From the NCBI RefSeq assembly GCF_000720325.1, contig NZ_JOJM01000006.1, positions 62,001-126,000 on the forward strand: a DNA stretch of 64,000 nt. Direction: 5' to 3'. The notes beneath the pieces are model-generated. The model ran no database searches and was not told the origin of the DNA. It was given only the letters and a program-made list of their open reading frames with translations. Shown here one piece after another: positions 32,132 through 41,864 of the stretch. The translations under genes were made by a program, and so were the position numbers. How positions within the stretch are numbered: position 1 is the stretch's first letter; each line of letters starts with the position of its first letter. This stretch comes from Streptomyces sp. NRRL B-1347. GTDB taxonomy: Bacteria > Actinomycetota > Actinomycetes > Streptomycetales > Streptomycetaceae.

Positions 32132-32644
32132 GTGAAGGACACCATCCGGGTCCAGCCCGCGGCGCGCCGCCGCCGCGAGTTCGCCGCGTGGGCCACGGCC
32201 CAGACGCCGAAGATCCGCACCGTCTCCCCGAACACCTTCGCCGTCCCCGCCGCGCTGTTCGCGCAGGCGGACGAGGAACTCCTCATCGGCGCCCTCGTCG
32301 ACGGCCAGCGGTACGTGTCGCCCGCCGAGGACCAGGAGCAGGGCGTCACGCCCCCGGCCGCCCCTGCCTGGCAGCCGCCCGAACTGCCGGCACTGACCGG
32401 GAAGCGCGGGCAGCCGCTCCCCGCCGTCCCGGACGAGGCGTACGGGCCCGATGCGGTCCCGCTGCCCCCGCCGGACTTCGCCCCGCTGGAGGACGCTCCC
32501 GTGGACGAGACGCCCCCGGCCAGCGACTCAAGCGACCCAAGCCCTGACCCCGGCGCGCCCTGGTGCGGAGACTGCGGGCGCGCGTTCACCACCACCCGCG
32601 GCCTGGCCATGCACAGACGACTGAAGCATGCCGAAGGAGACTGA
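32132..32644 (+). CDS. Head-region protein ending in a C2H2 zinc finger
   Basis: 170 residues from a GTG with GAGGGAGG upstream. The N-terminus is basic (RVQPAARRRREFAAWA), the middle is a long Pro-rich linker, and the C-terminus PWCGDCGRAFTTTRGLAMHR continues to RLKH: CxxC, 12 residues, H, four residues, H, with the Phe and Leu of the classic C2H2 fold. Such fingers bind DNA or proteins. Possibly a head completion or genome-bound factor. Confidence 0.6.
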   Translation: MKDTIRVQPAARRRREFAAWATAQTPKIRTVSPNTFAVPAALFAQADEELLIGALVDGQRYVSPAEDQEQGVTPPAAPAWQPPELPALTGKRGQPLPAVPDEAYGPDAVPLPPPDFAPLEDAPVDETPPASDSSDPSPDPGAPWCGDCGRAFTTTRGLAMHRRLKHAEGD

Positions 32645-32646
32645 CC

Positions 32647-35600
32647 GTGCCATCCCCGAACGGCTACCTGAGCGGCTTCAGTTACCTGGTCCACGACCGG
32701 CAGTCTTTCCGGACCACGCTCACCCACGACATCAACAGCCCGCCCTGGCTCCCCGGACAGGCGGGAAGCTACACGCTCGTCTGGGAGACCGGCCCGACAG
32801 CGGTAGGCCCCTGGACGGCAGCTCCGCTCACCGACCTCGGCGTGGGCTGTACCCCGCAGCCGGACAACGAGACCACCGTGGGCGGCGTCACGAGCACGGT
32901 CGTCCGCATCGGCGACCCGACCCCGGGCACCGGCACGACCGCGGACACCGACTACTTCGTGCGCGTCACCATCCTCGACCCCACCGACGTCCAGGTCGAC
33001 CAATGGGTCCTGGACAGCCCCGCGCACACCGAGGCCTACCCGGCCTTCGTCTGCGGCGGCGGGGCCACCGGAGAGACCAGCGCTGACGTCTTCCTCGGCG
33101 CCACGGCAGGCCAGGTGAACATCTCCGCGCCCTGCAACGAGGACACCATCGTCTGGGAGCTCGCGACCACCCCGGGCGGCCCCTACACCGCCTCGCCGTC
33201 CGAGCCTGTGGACGGCCTGAGCCCAGGGCACACGTTCACCGGGCTGGCCGCGGGCACGACCTACTACTGGCGGGGGCGTCTCACCGAGCAGGCGGAGAGC
33301 GGCGGTGAGTACCTCGTCTCGCAGGAGTGCACGTTCACCACCGAGGCCGCCACCGCCTTCACCCCCGAGTGCAGCGCGGTCGGCCCGTTCACGACCACCA
33401 GCGGCCGCGTTGCCAGCACTGCCGACGGCGTGCCCGCGGACCACACGATCCTCCTCGCGCTCGGCACGGCCCCCGGCGGCCCGTACACCACCCTCTCCCC
33501 GGCCGCAGCGGGCACGGGCGCCACGAACCAGCCAGTGATCCACACGTACACGGGGTTGGCCCCGGCGACGACGTACTACTTCCGCACCGAGGTCCGTGAC
33601 GCCGGGGACACGGTCGTCGAGTCGTCCACGGAGTGCTCGTTCACCACCGCCGCGCTGCCCGGCCCGTCGCCCTTCGACCCGCAGCCCTGCGACGCGGGCG
33701 CCGGGGCGGACGCGGTCGACGTCGAGCAGTTCGTGCTGTGCGACCTCGACGCGGAGGGCAACCTCCTCGGCACCGCCCTGGCGGTGTACGAGTACGACAG
33801 CGAGGGCAACCCGACCGGTGCGCCCACGTTCGTGGACCCAACGACCGGTGCCCCGTATGTGGCGCAGGGCACCCTCCAGCCGTGCCCGGACGCGGCGTGC
33901 CTGCCGCCCATGCAGTTCTGCCAGACGTCGACCACCACGGGCCCGGTCGACCACCCGGGCCGCCAGTACGACATCACCCTGCCGATCAACCCTGGCTTCG
34001 CGGTGCAGTCCCTCCAGGTCGACGCCGTCAGCCACGCGGCCGGGATCACCTGGGAGGTCGACGACCCGGACGGTGAGACTTTCCGGCAGAACCTGACCAC
34101 CTTCATGGAGGGGCGGGTTCCTGCGGCGGCCACGGTCACCATCACGAACCCGAACGCGGGCGTACCCCAGGTGTGCGGTGCGGCTCAGCCGATGACCGTG
34201 CATATCGAGTGCATCCGGCTGGACGAGGATCCCCCGGACCTGATCGAACTCGTCTACAACGGCGGCCAGGACCTCATCCAGAACCCCGCCTACAACGAGT
34301 TCCCCCCGCTCAATCCGCCCGTGTCCCAGGGCAACTATGGCTTCCATCTCCTGTCGCGGCAGGACGACCCCGGGCCGTTCCCCGGGAACCCGCCCGCCGG
34401 TGACGTCCTCTGTACGAGCGTCGCGAACCGCGGCTGGGAGACCAATGACGTCGGGCGTACCTTCGAGATCTGGGGTCAGGACGTCTCGAACGCCCAGAAC
34501 ACTACGCCGACCCCGCGTGGAACTCCGGTGCAGGAGATCACTTCGGACGGCCCGCCGCCCGGTGGCCGCTCCACCATCTGGCAGACCTTCGTTGCGCCCG
34601 CGTCGGGCAACTTCATCATCCGCGTTGTCCACGGCGCCCGCGACAACGGCGAGCAGCACCGGATCACGCTGGACAACGGCGACACGAACGACGCCCAGAA
34701 CGGCGACCTGATCGATGACATCAGCAACCCGCCGTCGGTCACGTCCTCGGGCGGCCCGAACCCGTGGACCCAGTTCTCCCAGACGATCCCGCTGAACGGC
34801 GGCAGCACCTACACGCTGGCCCTGTCCACGAACAACCCTGCGGGTGGCGCCCGCGGCGGCCTGTTCACTGACATGAGGGCTTTCATCGACAGGCCGGATC
34901 TGCGCGCGACCGCGACCACGGATGACGACACCTGCGTGGTCACGGTCGACGAGACGACCACGAACACCACGTGCTCGTACTGGCAGCCGCAGTGTGCGGG
35001 CGGGACGGTCGTCGGCTGGCAGAAGACGGACACGGGCGAGTCGCTGACGAACGCCGAGTTCTGGGCGCAGGTCCCGTCGCCGTCTTGCTGTCTCCCGGAC
35101 AGCGGTGGCGACGGCGGGGCCAGCTCCACGCTGTCCAACATGCTGACCTCGGACATCGTCTGTGCGACGGTCGGCGGGATCCCGCAGAACGCGATCCGGG
35201 TCATGGTCACCGACCCGTCCGGCGGCACCCTCCAAACGCTGTTCGTGGGCACTGACGGCGCTCCGATCGCCCCCGACACCTGGACCCCCGGCGCGTGCAC
35301 CACGAGCCGCTACCTGGCCGATGAGATCCTCTGTGACGACAACGGGCCGTTCCTACGGAAGTACGTCCAGAGCCTCGACGCGACCAACCAGGCGCAGGTC
35401 AACTCCTTCCGTGATTTCACGCTCGCCGGAGTTTCGTACACGCCAGTCGGCACCGTCGGCACCTGCGCCCCGCTCGACCGGGACCGGGAGGTCGTCTGCT
35501 GGACGCAGAACAGCACTGGCGACCAGGTCCACACCGGCACCATCCGGCACGATGACTCCCTGCCTGCGCCCGGCTGGATCTTGTTCGACCAGCATCAGAC

Positions 35601-36411
35601 GCCGGTCAACCCCGCCGAGCCCGGCCTCACCTTCGTGCCGTGCGAGGGGCGTGACAGCGAGTCGGTCATCCTGTGTGACTCGGCTGCCGTCCCGAACCGG
35701 TTCATCCGCACCTACACGTACACCACGGCGGGCGCGGTCGCCGGGTTCACGGACACCACCCTCGCGGGCGCCCCGTTCGTGCCCACGGGGGCGGTAGGGG
35801 TCTGCGCTCAGACCGTCCAGTCGGACACCGACTTTGTGGAGGAGGTGCTCTGCGACAGCAACGGCACCGCCTTCATCAGGCTGTTCCGGTTCAACTCGGC
35901 TACCGGGGCGCTGATCTCCACCACGAACACGACTCTCGCGGGCGCCGCGTTCGCCCCCGTCGGGACGGTCGGGGTGTGCTCCGACTGCTGCCCCAACGTC
36001 GTCGGGGAGGGCTGCACCAACACCGGCAGCGGCCGGTACACGGCGATCCGGGCCGTCAACGGCACCATCACCCTGATCGACTCCGTGTCCGGCGCCACGG
36101 TCCTCGCGGCGAACATCGTGCCGTGCTCGGACGACGACACCGTGCGGACGCTGACCGCTCAGGCCCGCGTCCTGACCAACGGCACGCCGTGGACGCCGGG
36201 CGGGGACGTGACGGGGACGCTGACTAGCCTCACCGTCACCGGCACGCTCGGCCTGTGGGATCTGGTCGACGCCGACGGCACGGTCGTGACGGGCCTCCCA
36301 GCCGGGCTCACGCTCACCTGGAACGCGGAAGACGACAACCAGCTGACCGGCCCCCAGAGCGTCACGCCACAGGTCGGCTCAACGGTCGTCGCCAACTGGA
36401 CCCAGCGCTAG
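32647..36411 (+). CDS. Large fibre or head-decoration protein with repeated modules
   Basis: 1254 residues, beta-rich. Residues 130-340 contain two or three fibronectin-type-III-like modules (YTASPSEPVDGLSPGHTFTG, then LAAGTTYYWRGRL; YTGLAPATTYYFRTEVRDAG). Residues about 890-1130 hold three repeats of a 60-residue unit with EVLCD...FIR at the start and TTLAG..F.P.G.VGVC at the end. No signal peptide. Placed between head genes and other fibre-like genes, it is probably a virion surface protein that binds host or matrix carbohydrate. Whether it sits on head or tail is not clear. Confidence 0.7.
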   Translation: MPSPNGYLSGFSYLVHDRQSFRTTLTHDINSPPWLPGQAGSYTLVWETGPTAVGPWTAAPLTDLGVGCTPQPDNETTVGGVTSTVVRIGDPTPGTGTTADTDYFVRVTILDPTDVQVDQWVLDSPAHTEAYPAFVCGGGATGETSADVFLGATAGQVNISAPCNEDTIVWELATTPGGPYTASPSEPVDGLSPGHTFTGLAAGTTYYWRGRLTEQAESGGEYLVSQECTFTTEAATAFTPECSAVGPFTTTSGRVASTADGVPADHTILLALGTAPGGPYTTLSPAAAGTGATNQPVIHTYTGLAPATTYYFRTEVRDAGDTVVESSTECSFTTAALPGPSPFDPQPCDAGAGADAVDVEQFVLCDLDAEGNLLGTALAVYEYDSEGNPTGAPTFVDPTTGAPYVAQGTLQPCPDAACLPPMQFCQTSTTTGPVDHPGRQYDITLPINPGFAVQSLQVDAVSHAAGITWEVDDPDGETFRQNLTTFMEGRVPAAATVTITNPNAGVPQVCGAAQPMTVHIECIRLDEDPPDLIELVYNGGQDLIQNPAYNEFPPLNPPVSQGNYGFHLLSRQDDPGPFPGNPPAGDVLCTSVANRGWETNDVGRTFEIWGQDVSNAQNTTPTPRGTPVQEITSDGPPPGGRSTIWQTFVAPASGNFIIRVVHGARDNGEQHRITLDNGDTNDAQNGDLIDDISNPPSVTSSGGPNPWTQFSQTIPLNGGSTYTLALSTNNPAGGARGGLFTDMRAFIDRPDLRATATTDDDTCVVTVDETTTNTTCSYWQPQCAGGTVVGWQKTDTGESLTNAEFWAQVPSPSCCLPDSGGDGGASSTLSNMLTSDIVCATVGGIPQNAIRVMVTDPSGGTLQTLFVGTDGAPIAPDTWTPGACTTSRYLADEILCDDNGPFLRKYVQSLDATNQAQVNSFRDFTLAGVSYTPVGTVGTCAPLDRDREVVCWTQNSTGDQVHTGTIRHDDSLPAPGWILFDQHQTPVNPAEPGLTFVPCEGRDSESVILCDSAAVPNRFIRTYTYTTAGAVAGFTDTTLAGAPFVPTGAVGVCAQTVQSDTDFVEEVLCDSNGTAFIRLFRFNSATGALISTTNTTLAGAAFAPVGTVGVCSDCCPNVVGEGCTNTGSGRYTAIRAVNGTITLIDSVSGATVLAANIVPCSDDDTVRTLTAQARVLTNGTPWTPGGDVTGTLTSLTVTGTLGLWDLVDADGTVVTGLPAGLTLTWNAEDDNQLTGPQSVTPQVGSTVVANWTQR

Positions 36412-36417
36412 CACGGT

Positions 36418-36453
36418 GCACAGGCGGGGCGCATGCGGGCGCCCCGCCTGTGC
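36418..36453 (+). terminator. Perfect 15-bp hairpin
   Basis: GCACAGGCGGGGCGC pairs fully with 36439-36453 around a six-base loop, seven bases after the large fibre gene. Strong intrinsic-type structure without a U-tract. Confidence 0.7.
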
Positions 36454-36465
36454 GGAAGGAGAGCC

Positions 36466-37587
36466 ATGCCCGTACCGTGCAACTGCTGTCCGATCGCCGG
36501 GCCCACGCGCTGCGCGCCCGGGGAGGTGCCGTTCTCCGCCGTCCAGATCTCGGCGAACCCGGCTGGCCTGCCCATCACCAACCTCGCGTCCACCATCGAC
36601 GGGACAGCGGGCGCCGATCTGTCCGGGTTCTCCCCGCCGGTCACCGAAGCACAGCTCGTCGCCAACCCCACGACCGGCTTCGACTACCTGTTCGCGGCCC
36701 CCGTCGACAACCTCGTCCGACTCCGCTGGCACAACGGCGGCGGCGGCGTCCTGACCGATCAGGACGGCTTCGGCCTGATCACCGTCACGCTCCTCGACGC
36801 CGGACTTGCGCCGCTCTACACCACGCCGTGGGACCTCACCGCGCCGATCACTAACAATGCCGTCGTCCGCGAGCTGAACTTCCCCCCGGTGTCCGGCGTG
36901 GCCCGGGTCCGGTTCGACGGCTTCCACAAGCAGAACGTCGGGGTGATGGGCACAGGGTCACCGCTGCTGCGCCAGGTCGAGGCATTCACCAACGGGCCGG
37001 TGTTCCCCTGCCGGCGCAGGAACGGAACGCTGGAGTGGTACGACGAGGCGGGCAACCTCGTCCCCAACAGTGAGGTCGTGAGCTGCGACGGCCCTCAGCC
37101 GTTCATCCTCCCTGATCTGCACCTGGTGGGCGCGGCCTTCGGCGACGATCCGGGCGGCCTCGGCGAGAACCTGTGCAACGTCGTCCCGGCACCGTCCGCC
37201 TTCACCGGCTGGACGTTCAACGGGACCTGCTACGACCCGACCACGGGCGCCCCCACGATGGACTGGGCCCCGACCTCCAGCGTCGTCATGGAGTACGACG
37301 AGCCGGTCGGCGCCCAGTCCGGCGGCGTCTTCATGCAGTTCTCCTCCCCGACGTTCGGCACCATCACCTGGCCGACGAACAACACGGACATGGCAGTCGG
37401 GGACGTCCGTGTCTCCAACGCGTTCGGAGGCGGCCACCGTGCCGTCCTGACGTACCTGTCCGGCCCGGCCGCCGGGAGCGCAGCAGGGACGATCCGCATG
37501 ACCGGCGGGGCCAACCTGGGCGTCCACTTCGGCAACGTCTCCAACGCCGCGCCCATCCGCTTCCGGCTCGACTTCCAGACCGTCTAG
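36466..37587 (+). CDS. Beta-rich virion protein, 373 aa
   Basis: Begins MPVPCNCCPIAGPTRCAPGE after an AAGGAGAG site. Strands with Gly/Asn/Thr turns dominate and the middle carries FPCRRRNGTLEWYDEAGNLV. The C-terminal half (SGGVFMQFSSPTFGTITWP onward) resembles carbohydrate-binding jelly rolls. No catalytic motif. Likely a fibre or spike component encoded with its neighbours. Confidence 0.6.
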   Translation: MPVPCNCCPIAGPTRCAPGEVPFSAVQISANPAGLPITNLASTIDGTAGADLSGFSPPVTEAQLVANPTTGFDYLFAAPVDNLVRLRWHNGGGGVLTDQDGFGLITVTLLDAGLAPLYTTPWDLTAPITNNAVVRELNFPPVSGVARVRFDGFHKQNVGVMGTGSPLLRQVEAFTNGPVFPCRRRNGTLEWYDEAGNLVPNSEVVSCDGPQPFILPDLHLVGAAFGDDPGGLGENLCNVVPAPSAFTGWTFNGTCYDPTTGAPTMDWAPTSSVVMEYDEPVGAQSGGVFMQFSSPTFGTITWPTNNTDMAVGDVRVSNAFGGGHRAVLTYLSGPAAGSAAGTIRMTGGANLGVHFGNVSNAAPIRFRLDFQTV

Positions 37588-37599
37588 GAGGACGCGACA

Positions 37600-39189
37600 A
37601 TGTCCACTTCGGGGGCATACACCCCGCCCGCTGCTCCTCCGTGCCCGTACCCGACGAGGATGACCCGGGCGCAGGCACTGGCACTCCGGGCGGCCGGGAC
37701 GCTCGACGAGGATTGCGTCATCGTCATCACCGACGGCCCGACGATCGGCACGGCCGGGAACACGTCGGCGACTGAGATCGAGCTGAACCCGACCGGCCCG
37801 TCCGAGTTCGGCACGGCGGCGCGGGTGCACACCGCCTTCGATGACTCCGCGTGGGTGGGGACTTTCGACATCGACCTCGGTACGGCCGGGTCCATCACCC
37901 GCCTGACGGACGCCTTCGGCAACACGGCCGTGGACACCGACGCGGACGCGCCGACCGTTCACACCCAGTGGCCCTGGCACCGGGGCTCGACCACCTTCCG
38001 GGACAACCGAGCCGAGAACGTCACGCTACCCGGGTGGGACGTGGCCACCGCCCCGGCGCTGAACAACACTCTGCGCCGGACCACGCTGGACAACTCCGGC
38101 AACTGGACGATCTCCGGCAACACGATCGACGGCGGGTCCACGGTCAACACCGTCACCCTCGGGTCCTCGGCCGGGGCAGCCCGGTCCATGACCAACAACA
38201 CGATCGTCGGCGGCGCCGTGATCCGGGACAACGCGGGCGGGGCGGGTACCCGGTTCATCAGTACCTCGACGTTCCGCGACGGGTACGTCCTGGACATCGC
38301 GGCTACGAACACCTCCAACGTCTCCATCAGCGGTTCCACATTCGAGGGCCATAGCACCCAGCCGACCGATGCGGAGTTCGACGGGGCAGGCACCCGGACC
38401 ATCGACAACTGCCGCGTGACCGCGAACCGCACGGCGCAGCAGTTCACCCTGCACGGGACTGGGGGAGTCGTCGCCCTCAACGATTCGGAGTTCCCCGGGG
38501 GCAGGGTCGTCCGCGATCCGGCGGCCACGGCGAACCTCAGTATTGCCGCGGGCACCACGTTGAACGGGGTGGTCACCCAGGCGGCCGGGGCGACCTCGGG
38601 CGCGCTCTCCGTCTCGAACTCCGTCCTCCAGTCTATCGGCACCGTGCTCACGCAGAACGGGCCCGGGGCAGTCACCGTGCAGGACAGTTACCTGATCGGA
38701 GGGTCCGCCGCCAACTCGGCCTCCGCGACCCGTGGACTCACGGTCCAGTCGTCCACGCTCCAGAGCGGCACCGTGCAGCAGAACCGCACCGGGGGCACAG
38801 GGGCGGACAGCGTCCTGAACAGCTACGTCGAGGGGCAGGGGAACTGTGTCACCTTCAACGGGGCGGCGGACCCGGGCGGGTCGCAGACGCTGATGAACTC
38901 CGTACGGGTCACCGGACTGTCCTCGCTGGCACTGACCGACCCGGTCGGGTCCGGAGGGCCGGGGGCCGTGGTCATGCAGGCGACGGAGATCACCGCAGGT
39001 ACCGACGTGACCGGCCCGGCGGGCGTCGCCCTGGTGACGGACTGCCGCTTCTCCGGCGGGGCGGTCGTCAACCTCGGCGCGTTCGGCCATCAGAACACGA
39101 TCATCGAGGGCGCGTTCACCCGAACCCTCAACGCCGCCAACGTAAACCGGCTGCTCAACAAGGCGTTCGACGACGTCCTAGGCGTCTGA
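37600..39189 (+). CDS. Parallel beta-helix fibre protein
   Basis: 529 residues. From about residue 145 to 500 the sequence shows repeated short rungs with Asn/Ser/Thr/Gly turns (SGNTIDGGSTVNTVTLG, MTNNTIVGGAVIRDNAG, VSISGSTFEGH and so on), the hallmark of right-handed beta-helices in phage tailspikes. No clear lyase active site was seen. It starts 12 bp after the previous gene (GAGGACG site). Probably a receptor-binding or polysaccharide-binding spike. Confidence 0.7.
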   Translation: MSTSGAYTPPAAPPCPYPTRMTRAQALALRAAGTLDEDCVIVITDGPTIGTAGNTSATEIELNPTGPSEFGTAARVHTAFDDSAWVGTFDIDLGTAGSITRLTDAFGNTAVDTDADAPTVHTQWPWHRGSTTFRDNRAENVTLPGWDVATAPALNNTLRRTTLDNSGNWTISGNTIDGGSTVNTVTLGSSAGAARSMTNNTIVGGAVIRDNAGGAGTRFISTSTFRDGYVLDIAATNTSNVSISGSTFEGHSTQPTDAEFDGAGTRTIDNCRVTANRTAQQFTLHGTGGVVALNDSEFPGGRVVRDPAATANLSIAAGTTLNGVVTQAAGATSGALSVSNSVLQSIGTVLTQNGPGAVTVQDSYLIGGSAANSASATRGLTVQSSTLQSGTVQQNRTGGTGADSVLNSYVEGQGNCVTFNGAADPGGSQTLMNSVRVTGLSSLALTDPVGSGGPGAVVMQATEITAGTDVTGPAGVALVTDCRFSGGAVVNLGAFGHQNTIIEGAFTRTLNAANVNRLLNKAFDDVLGV

Positions 39190-39226
39190 TCAACATCTGT
39201 CACTGATCTCGTTTCGGGGAAACACG

Positions 39227-39769
39227 ATGCCGCTCCACAGCACAGACTCGCTCGCCATCGAGACGGCCTCCGTTGCCGAGTCCCTCCCGGACCCGGCAAC
39301 GGTCCCGTTCCGCACGCACGACCTGACGAACACAGGCAGCGCCACGGCCGTATGGACGGCCTCCGGGCCAGCGAGCCCCTTCACCATCGACGGTGTCCTC
39401 GCCGCCTCCCTCAGCATCCTGCGCGGCCGCTCGCGCCGCGTGCAGTCGGACGGGTCGACATGGATCGTCGCGCCGACCGCAGCCCGCCGGGTGTTCGCCG
39501 CCACGGCCGTCTCCGACGCGTCCGGGAACGCCGCGTTCACCTTCAGCCCGGCGTTCGCGGCGGTTCCGGTCGTAAGCGTCGGCCTGGCCACGACGAACAC
39601 CAACGCCACGGAGGCCCGGGTCACGGCGCTGTCGGCGTCGTCGTGCACGGTGAACGTCCGCCAGTCCCCGGGCGTCGTGCTCCTCGGCGTCAGCGTGCTC
39701 CAGGTCCCACAGCCCCTCGCGGGGGCGACCGTCCACCTGCTCGCGATCGAGCCCGGCCAGGGGGTGTGA
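39227..39769 (+). CDS. Fibre-tip-like protein, 180 aa
   Basis: Residues 85-175 contain FAATAVSDASGNAAFTFSPA, then VPVVSVGLATTNTNATEARV and a terminal VHLLAIEPGQ strand, similar to the small C-terminal beta domains on actinophage tail fibres. GGGGAAA upstream of the ATG is a weak site. Likely works with the beta-helix protein. Confidence 0.55.
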   Translation: MPLHSTDSLAIETASVAESLPDPATVPFRTHDLTNTGSATAVWTASGPASPFTIDGVLAASLSILRGRSRRVQSDGSTWIVAPTAARRVFAATAVSDASGNAAFTFSPAFAAVPVVSVGLATTNTNATEARVTALSASSCTVNVRQSPGVVLLGVSVLQVPQPLAGATVHLLAIEPGQGV

Positions 39770-39776
39770 GCGGCCC

Positions 39777-40430
39777 GTGACGGCGGCCATCCCGCGCCTC
39801 ATCCACTGGATCTGGATCGGCTCACCGGTCCCGGCCCGGTTCGAGGCCTACCGGGACACCTGGGCCAGCGCGCATCCCGACTGGGAGATGCGGGTGTGGA
39901 CCGACGACAACCTTCCGCCCATGTACAACCAGCACCTCTACGACCAGGCCGCCGACTACGCGCCCGCGTCCATGGTCGGCCAGTTCCGCGCTGACGTCCT
40001 GCGCTACGAGCTGCTGTGGCAGTACGGCGGCGTCTACGTCGACGCGGACTTCGAGTGCCTGCAGCCCATCACACCGCTCCTGGACGGCATCGACGCGTTC
40101 GCGGCGTGGGAGACCGACGGCAGGCGCATCGCCAACGGCCTGATGGGCGCCGCCCGGAGCCATCGGTTCATCGGCCGGTTGATCACCGACCTGGAGGCGT
40201 CCGCGGCCCGGCACAAGGGCGCACGGCCCGCCATCTCCACCGGCCCCGCCTACCTCACCACCGCGTACCGCGAGCACCCCGGGGAGCTGGCCGTGCTCCC
40301 GTCCCGCCTCTTCTACCCATACCTGTGGAGCGAGCTCGACAGCCTGAAGGCGCGGCCGCCGTGGCCCGCGCACTGCTACGCCGTCCATCACTGGCACAAC
40401 CGCCGCAAGCACCGTGGAGAGGCGCCATGA
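39777..40430 (+). CDS. Glycosyltransferase with DXD motif (GT32-like)
   Basis: 217 residues. IPRLIHWIWIGSPVPARFEA (5-24), HPDWEMRVWTDDN and FRADVLRYELLWQYGGVYVD followed by ADFE give the classic sugar-binding and DXD metal site of Gly_transf_sug/GT32 enzymes. It would move a sugar from a nucleotide donor to an acceptor in the cytoplasm. Set among fibre genes, it probably decorates virion proteins. Its stop overlaps the next start. Confidence 0.82.
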   Translation: MTAAIPRLIHWIWIGSPVPARFEAYRDTWASAHPDWEMRVWTDDNLPPMYNQHLYDQAADYAPASMVGQFRADVLRYELLWQYGGVYVDADFECLQPITPLLDGIDAFAAWETDGRRIANGLMGAARSHRFIGRLITDLEASAARHKGARPAISTGPAYLTTAYREHPGELAVLPSRLFYPYLWSELDSLKARPPWPAHCYAVHHWHNRRKHRGEAP

Positions 40431-41845
40431 TCCGTGTCCCGCTGGCCGCGCACGGAGCCACCGTGCAGCTCGACGTCGACCCGGGCGACCACATCGGCGC
40501 CCGCATCGCCCGCGGCCGCGACTGGTACGAGCGCGACCTCCTGGAGGACCTGCGCCACCGCGTACGCCGCGGCCGGACCGCGGTCGACGTCGGCGCCCAC
40601 ATCGGCAACCACACCTCGTGGCTCGCCGCTGTCTGCGGGCTGCACGTGGTCGCCCTCGAACCCAGCCCGCAGGCGCGCGCGCAGCTGCTCCGCAACGTCT
40701 TCCTGTCGCGGCTCGGCGAGCAGGTCGACGTGATCTGCGCCGCTGCCGGAGCCGAGAACGGCAGAGCCGTCATGCAGGCAGGCCCTGCCGGCAACACGGG
40801 GATGGCCCGCGCAGCCGCCGACCCGTCCGGGGACGTACGGGTCCTCACCATCGACAGCCTCGGCCTGACGGACGTAGGCCTGATCAAGATCGACGTGGAA
40901 GGCGGAGAGCTCGACGTCCTCCGCGGCGCCCTCAATACGATCCGCCGCGACCGGCCCGTCCTGTACGTCGAGACCGCAGCCGACCGGCTCCCTGACGTCG
41001 ATGCGCTCCTCGCCCCGCTCCGCTACGCCCGGTTCGGCCGGTACGCGATCACCCCTACCTACGGCTACGCCCCCACCGAGCATGGCCAGGTGCGCCTCAG
41101 TGCCGCGATCATGGCGCACCCCTCGCGGCAGCACTTCGTGCACCAGCTGGAGGACGACCTCGACGGCCCCGCCCGGGTGGTGTGGGACCGGCACAACGAC
41201 CGCTGGGACACGGGCCGCCGCGCGCTCCTCGCGCACGACCCCGAGGCCACCCACCACCTCGTCATCCAGGACGACGTACAGCCCTGCCGCGACCTGCTCG
41301 CCGGGTGCACGGAGCTCCTGGCCCACGTGCCTGCCGGGCACCCCGTGGCGCTCTACATGGGCCGCACCCGCACCGCCCCCAGGTTCTCCATGGGGCACGT
41401 GGTCGAGGCCGCCCAGCGCAAGGCGGCGTTCGCCGCCTTCGAGGGCCCGTGGTGGGGGCAGGCCGTGATCCTGCCGACCAGCACTGTCCCGGCCGTGGTG
41501 GCTTTCGGCGACACTCACCCGCAGATCACCAACTACGACCACCGCATCGCCTGGTACTTCAACAGCATCCGCATGGCCTGCTACTACACGATGCCCTCGC
41601 TGGTCGAGCACCGTACCGGTCCCGAGAACCCCTCGCTCTTGGACCACGGCAACGGCGAGGGGCGGCGCGCGGCGTGGCGGATCGGAGACGGTGAGGCGGC
41701 CACGGGCATCGACTGGGGGCGGGGCGTGGTGACGCCCGCTGACCTGCCGCCCCGGCTGCGCGGCGCCTTCCCCAGCACACCCAGCTACCCCGGGCTGCGC
41801 GGCTATGCTGGTCGGCAGCCGCTGGTTGTGGGCCGGGCCTCCTGA
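40427..41845 (+). CDS. FkbM-type methyltransferase fused to a glycosyltransferase-like domain
   Basis: 472 residues. Residues 1-205 are an FkbM-family SAM methyltransferase: AVDVGAHIGNHTSWLAAV (52-69), VVALEPSPQARAQLLRN (74-90) and LIKIDVEGGELDVLRGA (about 151-167). Residues about 225-420 look like a sugar transferase (HHLVIQDDVQPCRDLLAG with an acidic metal site; PVALYMGRT; WGQAVILP). The last ten residues, ...PLVVGRAS, are translated from late leader element B, so promoter and coding sequence overlap. The fusion suggests a sugar added and O-methylated in one protein, acting on virion glycans. Confidence 0.72.
   Translation: MIRVPLAAHGATVQLDVDPGDHIGARIARGRDWYERDLLEDLRHRVRRGRTAVDVGAHIGNHTSWLAAVCGLHVVALEPSPQARAQLLRNVFLSRLGEQVDVICAAAGAENGRAVMQAGPAGNTGMARAAADPSGDVRVLTIDSLGLTDVGLIKIDVEGGELDVLRGALNTIRRDRPVLYVETAADRLPDVDALLAPLRYARFGRYAITPTYGYAPTEHGQVRLSAAIMAHPSRQHFVHQLEDDLDGPARVVWDRHNDRWDTGRRALLAHDPEATHHLVIQDDVQPCRDLLAGCTELLAHVPAGHPVALYMGRTRTAPRFSMGHVVEAAQRKAAFAAFEGPWWGQAVILPTSTVPAVVAFGDTHPQITNYDHRIAWYFNSIRMACYYTMPSLVEHRTGPENPSLLDHGNGEGRRAAWRIGDGEAATGIDWGRGVVTPADLPPRLRGAFPSTPSYPGLRGYAGRQPLVVGRAS
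41804..41838 (+). promoter_or_regulatory. Late promoter with leader element, copy B (major tail protein)
   Basis: TATGCT (41804-41809), eight bases, then the element at 41818-41838. GCCTCC...GGAGGT pairs immediately afterwards and ends near the ATG at 41865. It lies inside the 3' end of the preceding gene. Confidence 0.7.
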
Positions 41846-41864
41846 TCAAAGGGAGGTACCCGGC

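Noticed and set aside
32023..35235. Long reverse open frame (over 1000 codons) opposite the fibre gene
   Set aside because: It mirrors the strong codon bias of the forward fibre gene; its composition is Gly/Arg/Val-rich without protein-like motifs, and the forward frame shows clear repeats and domains.
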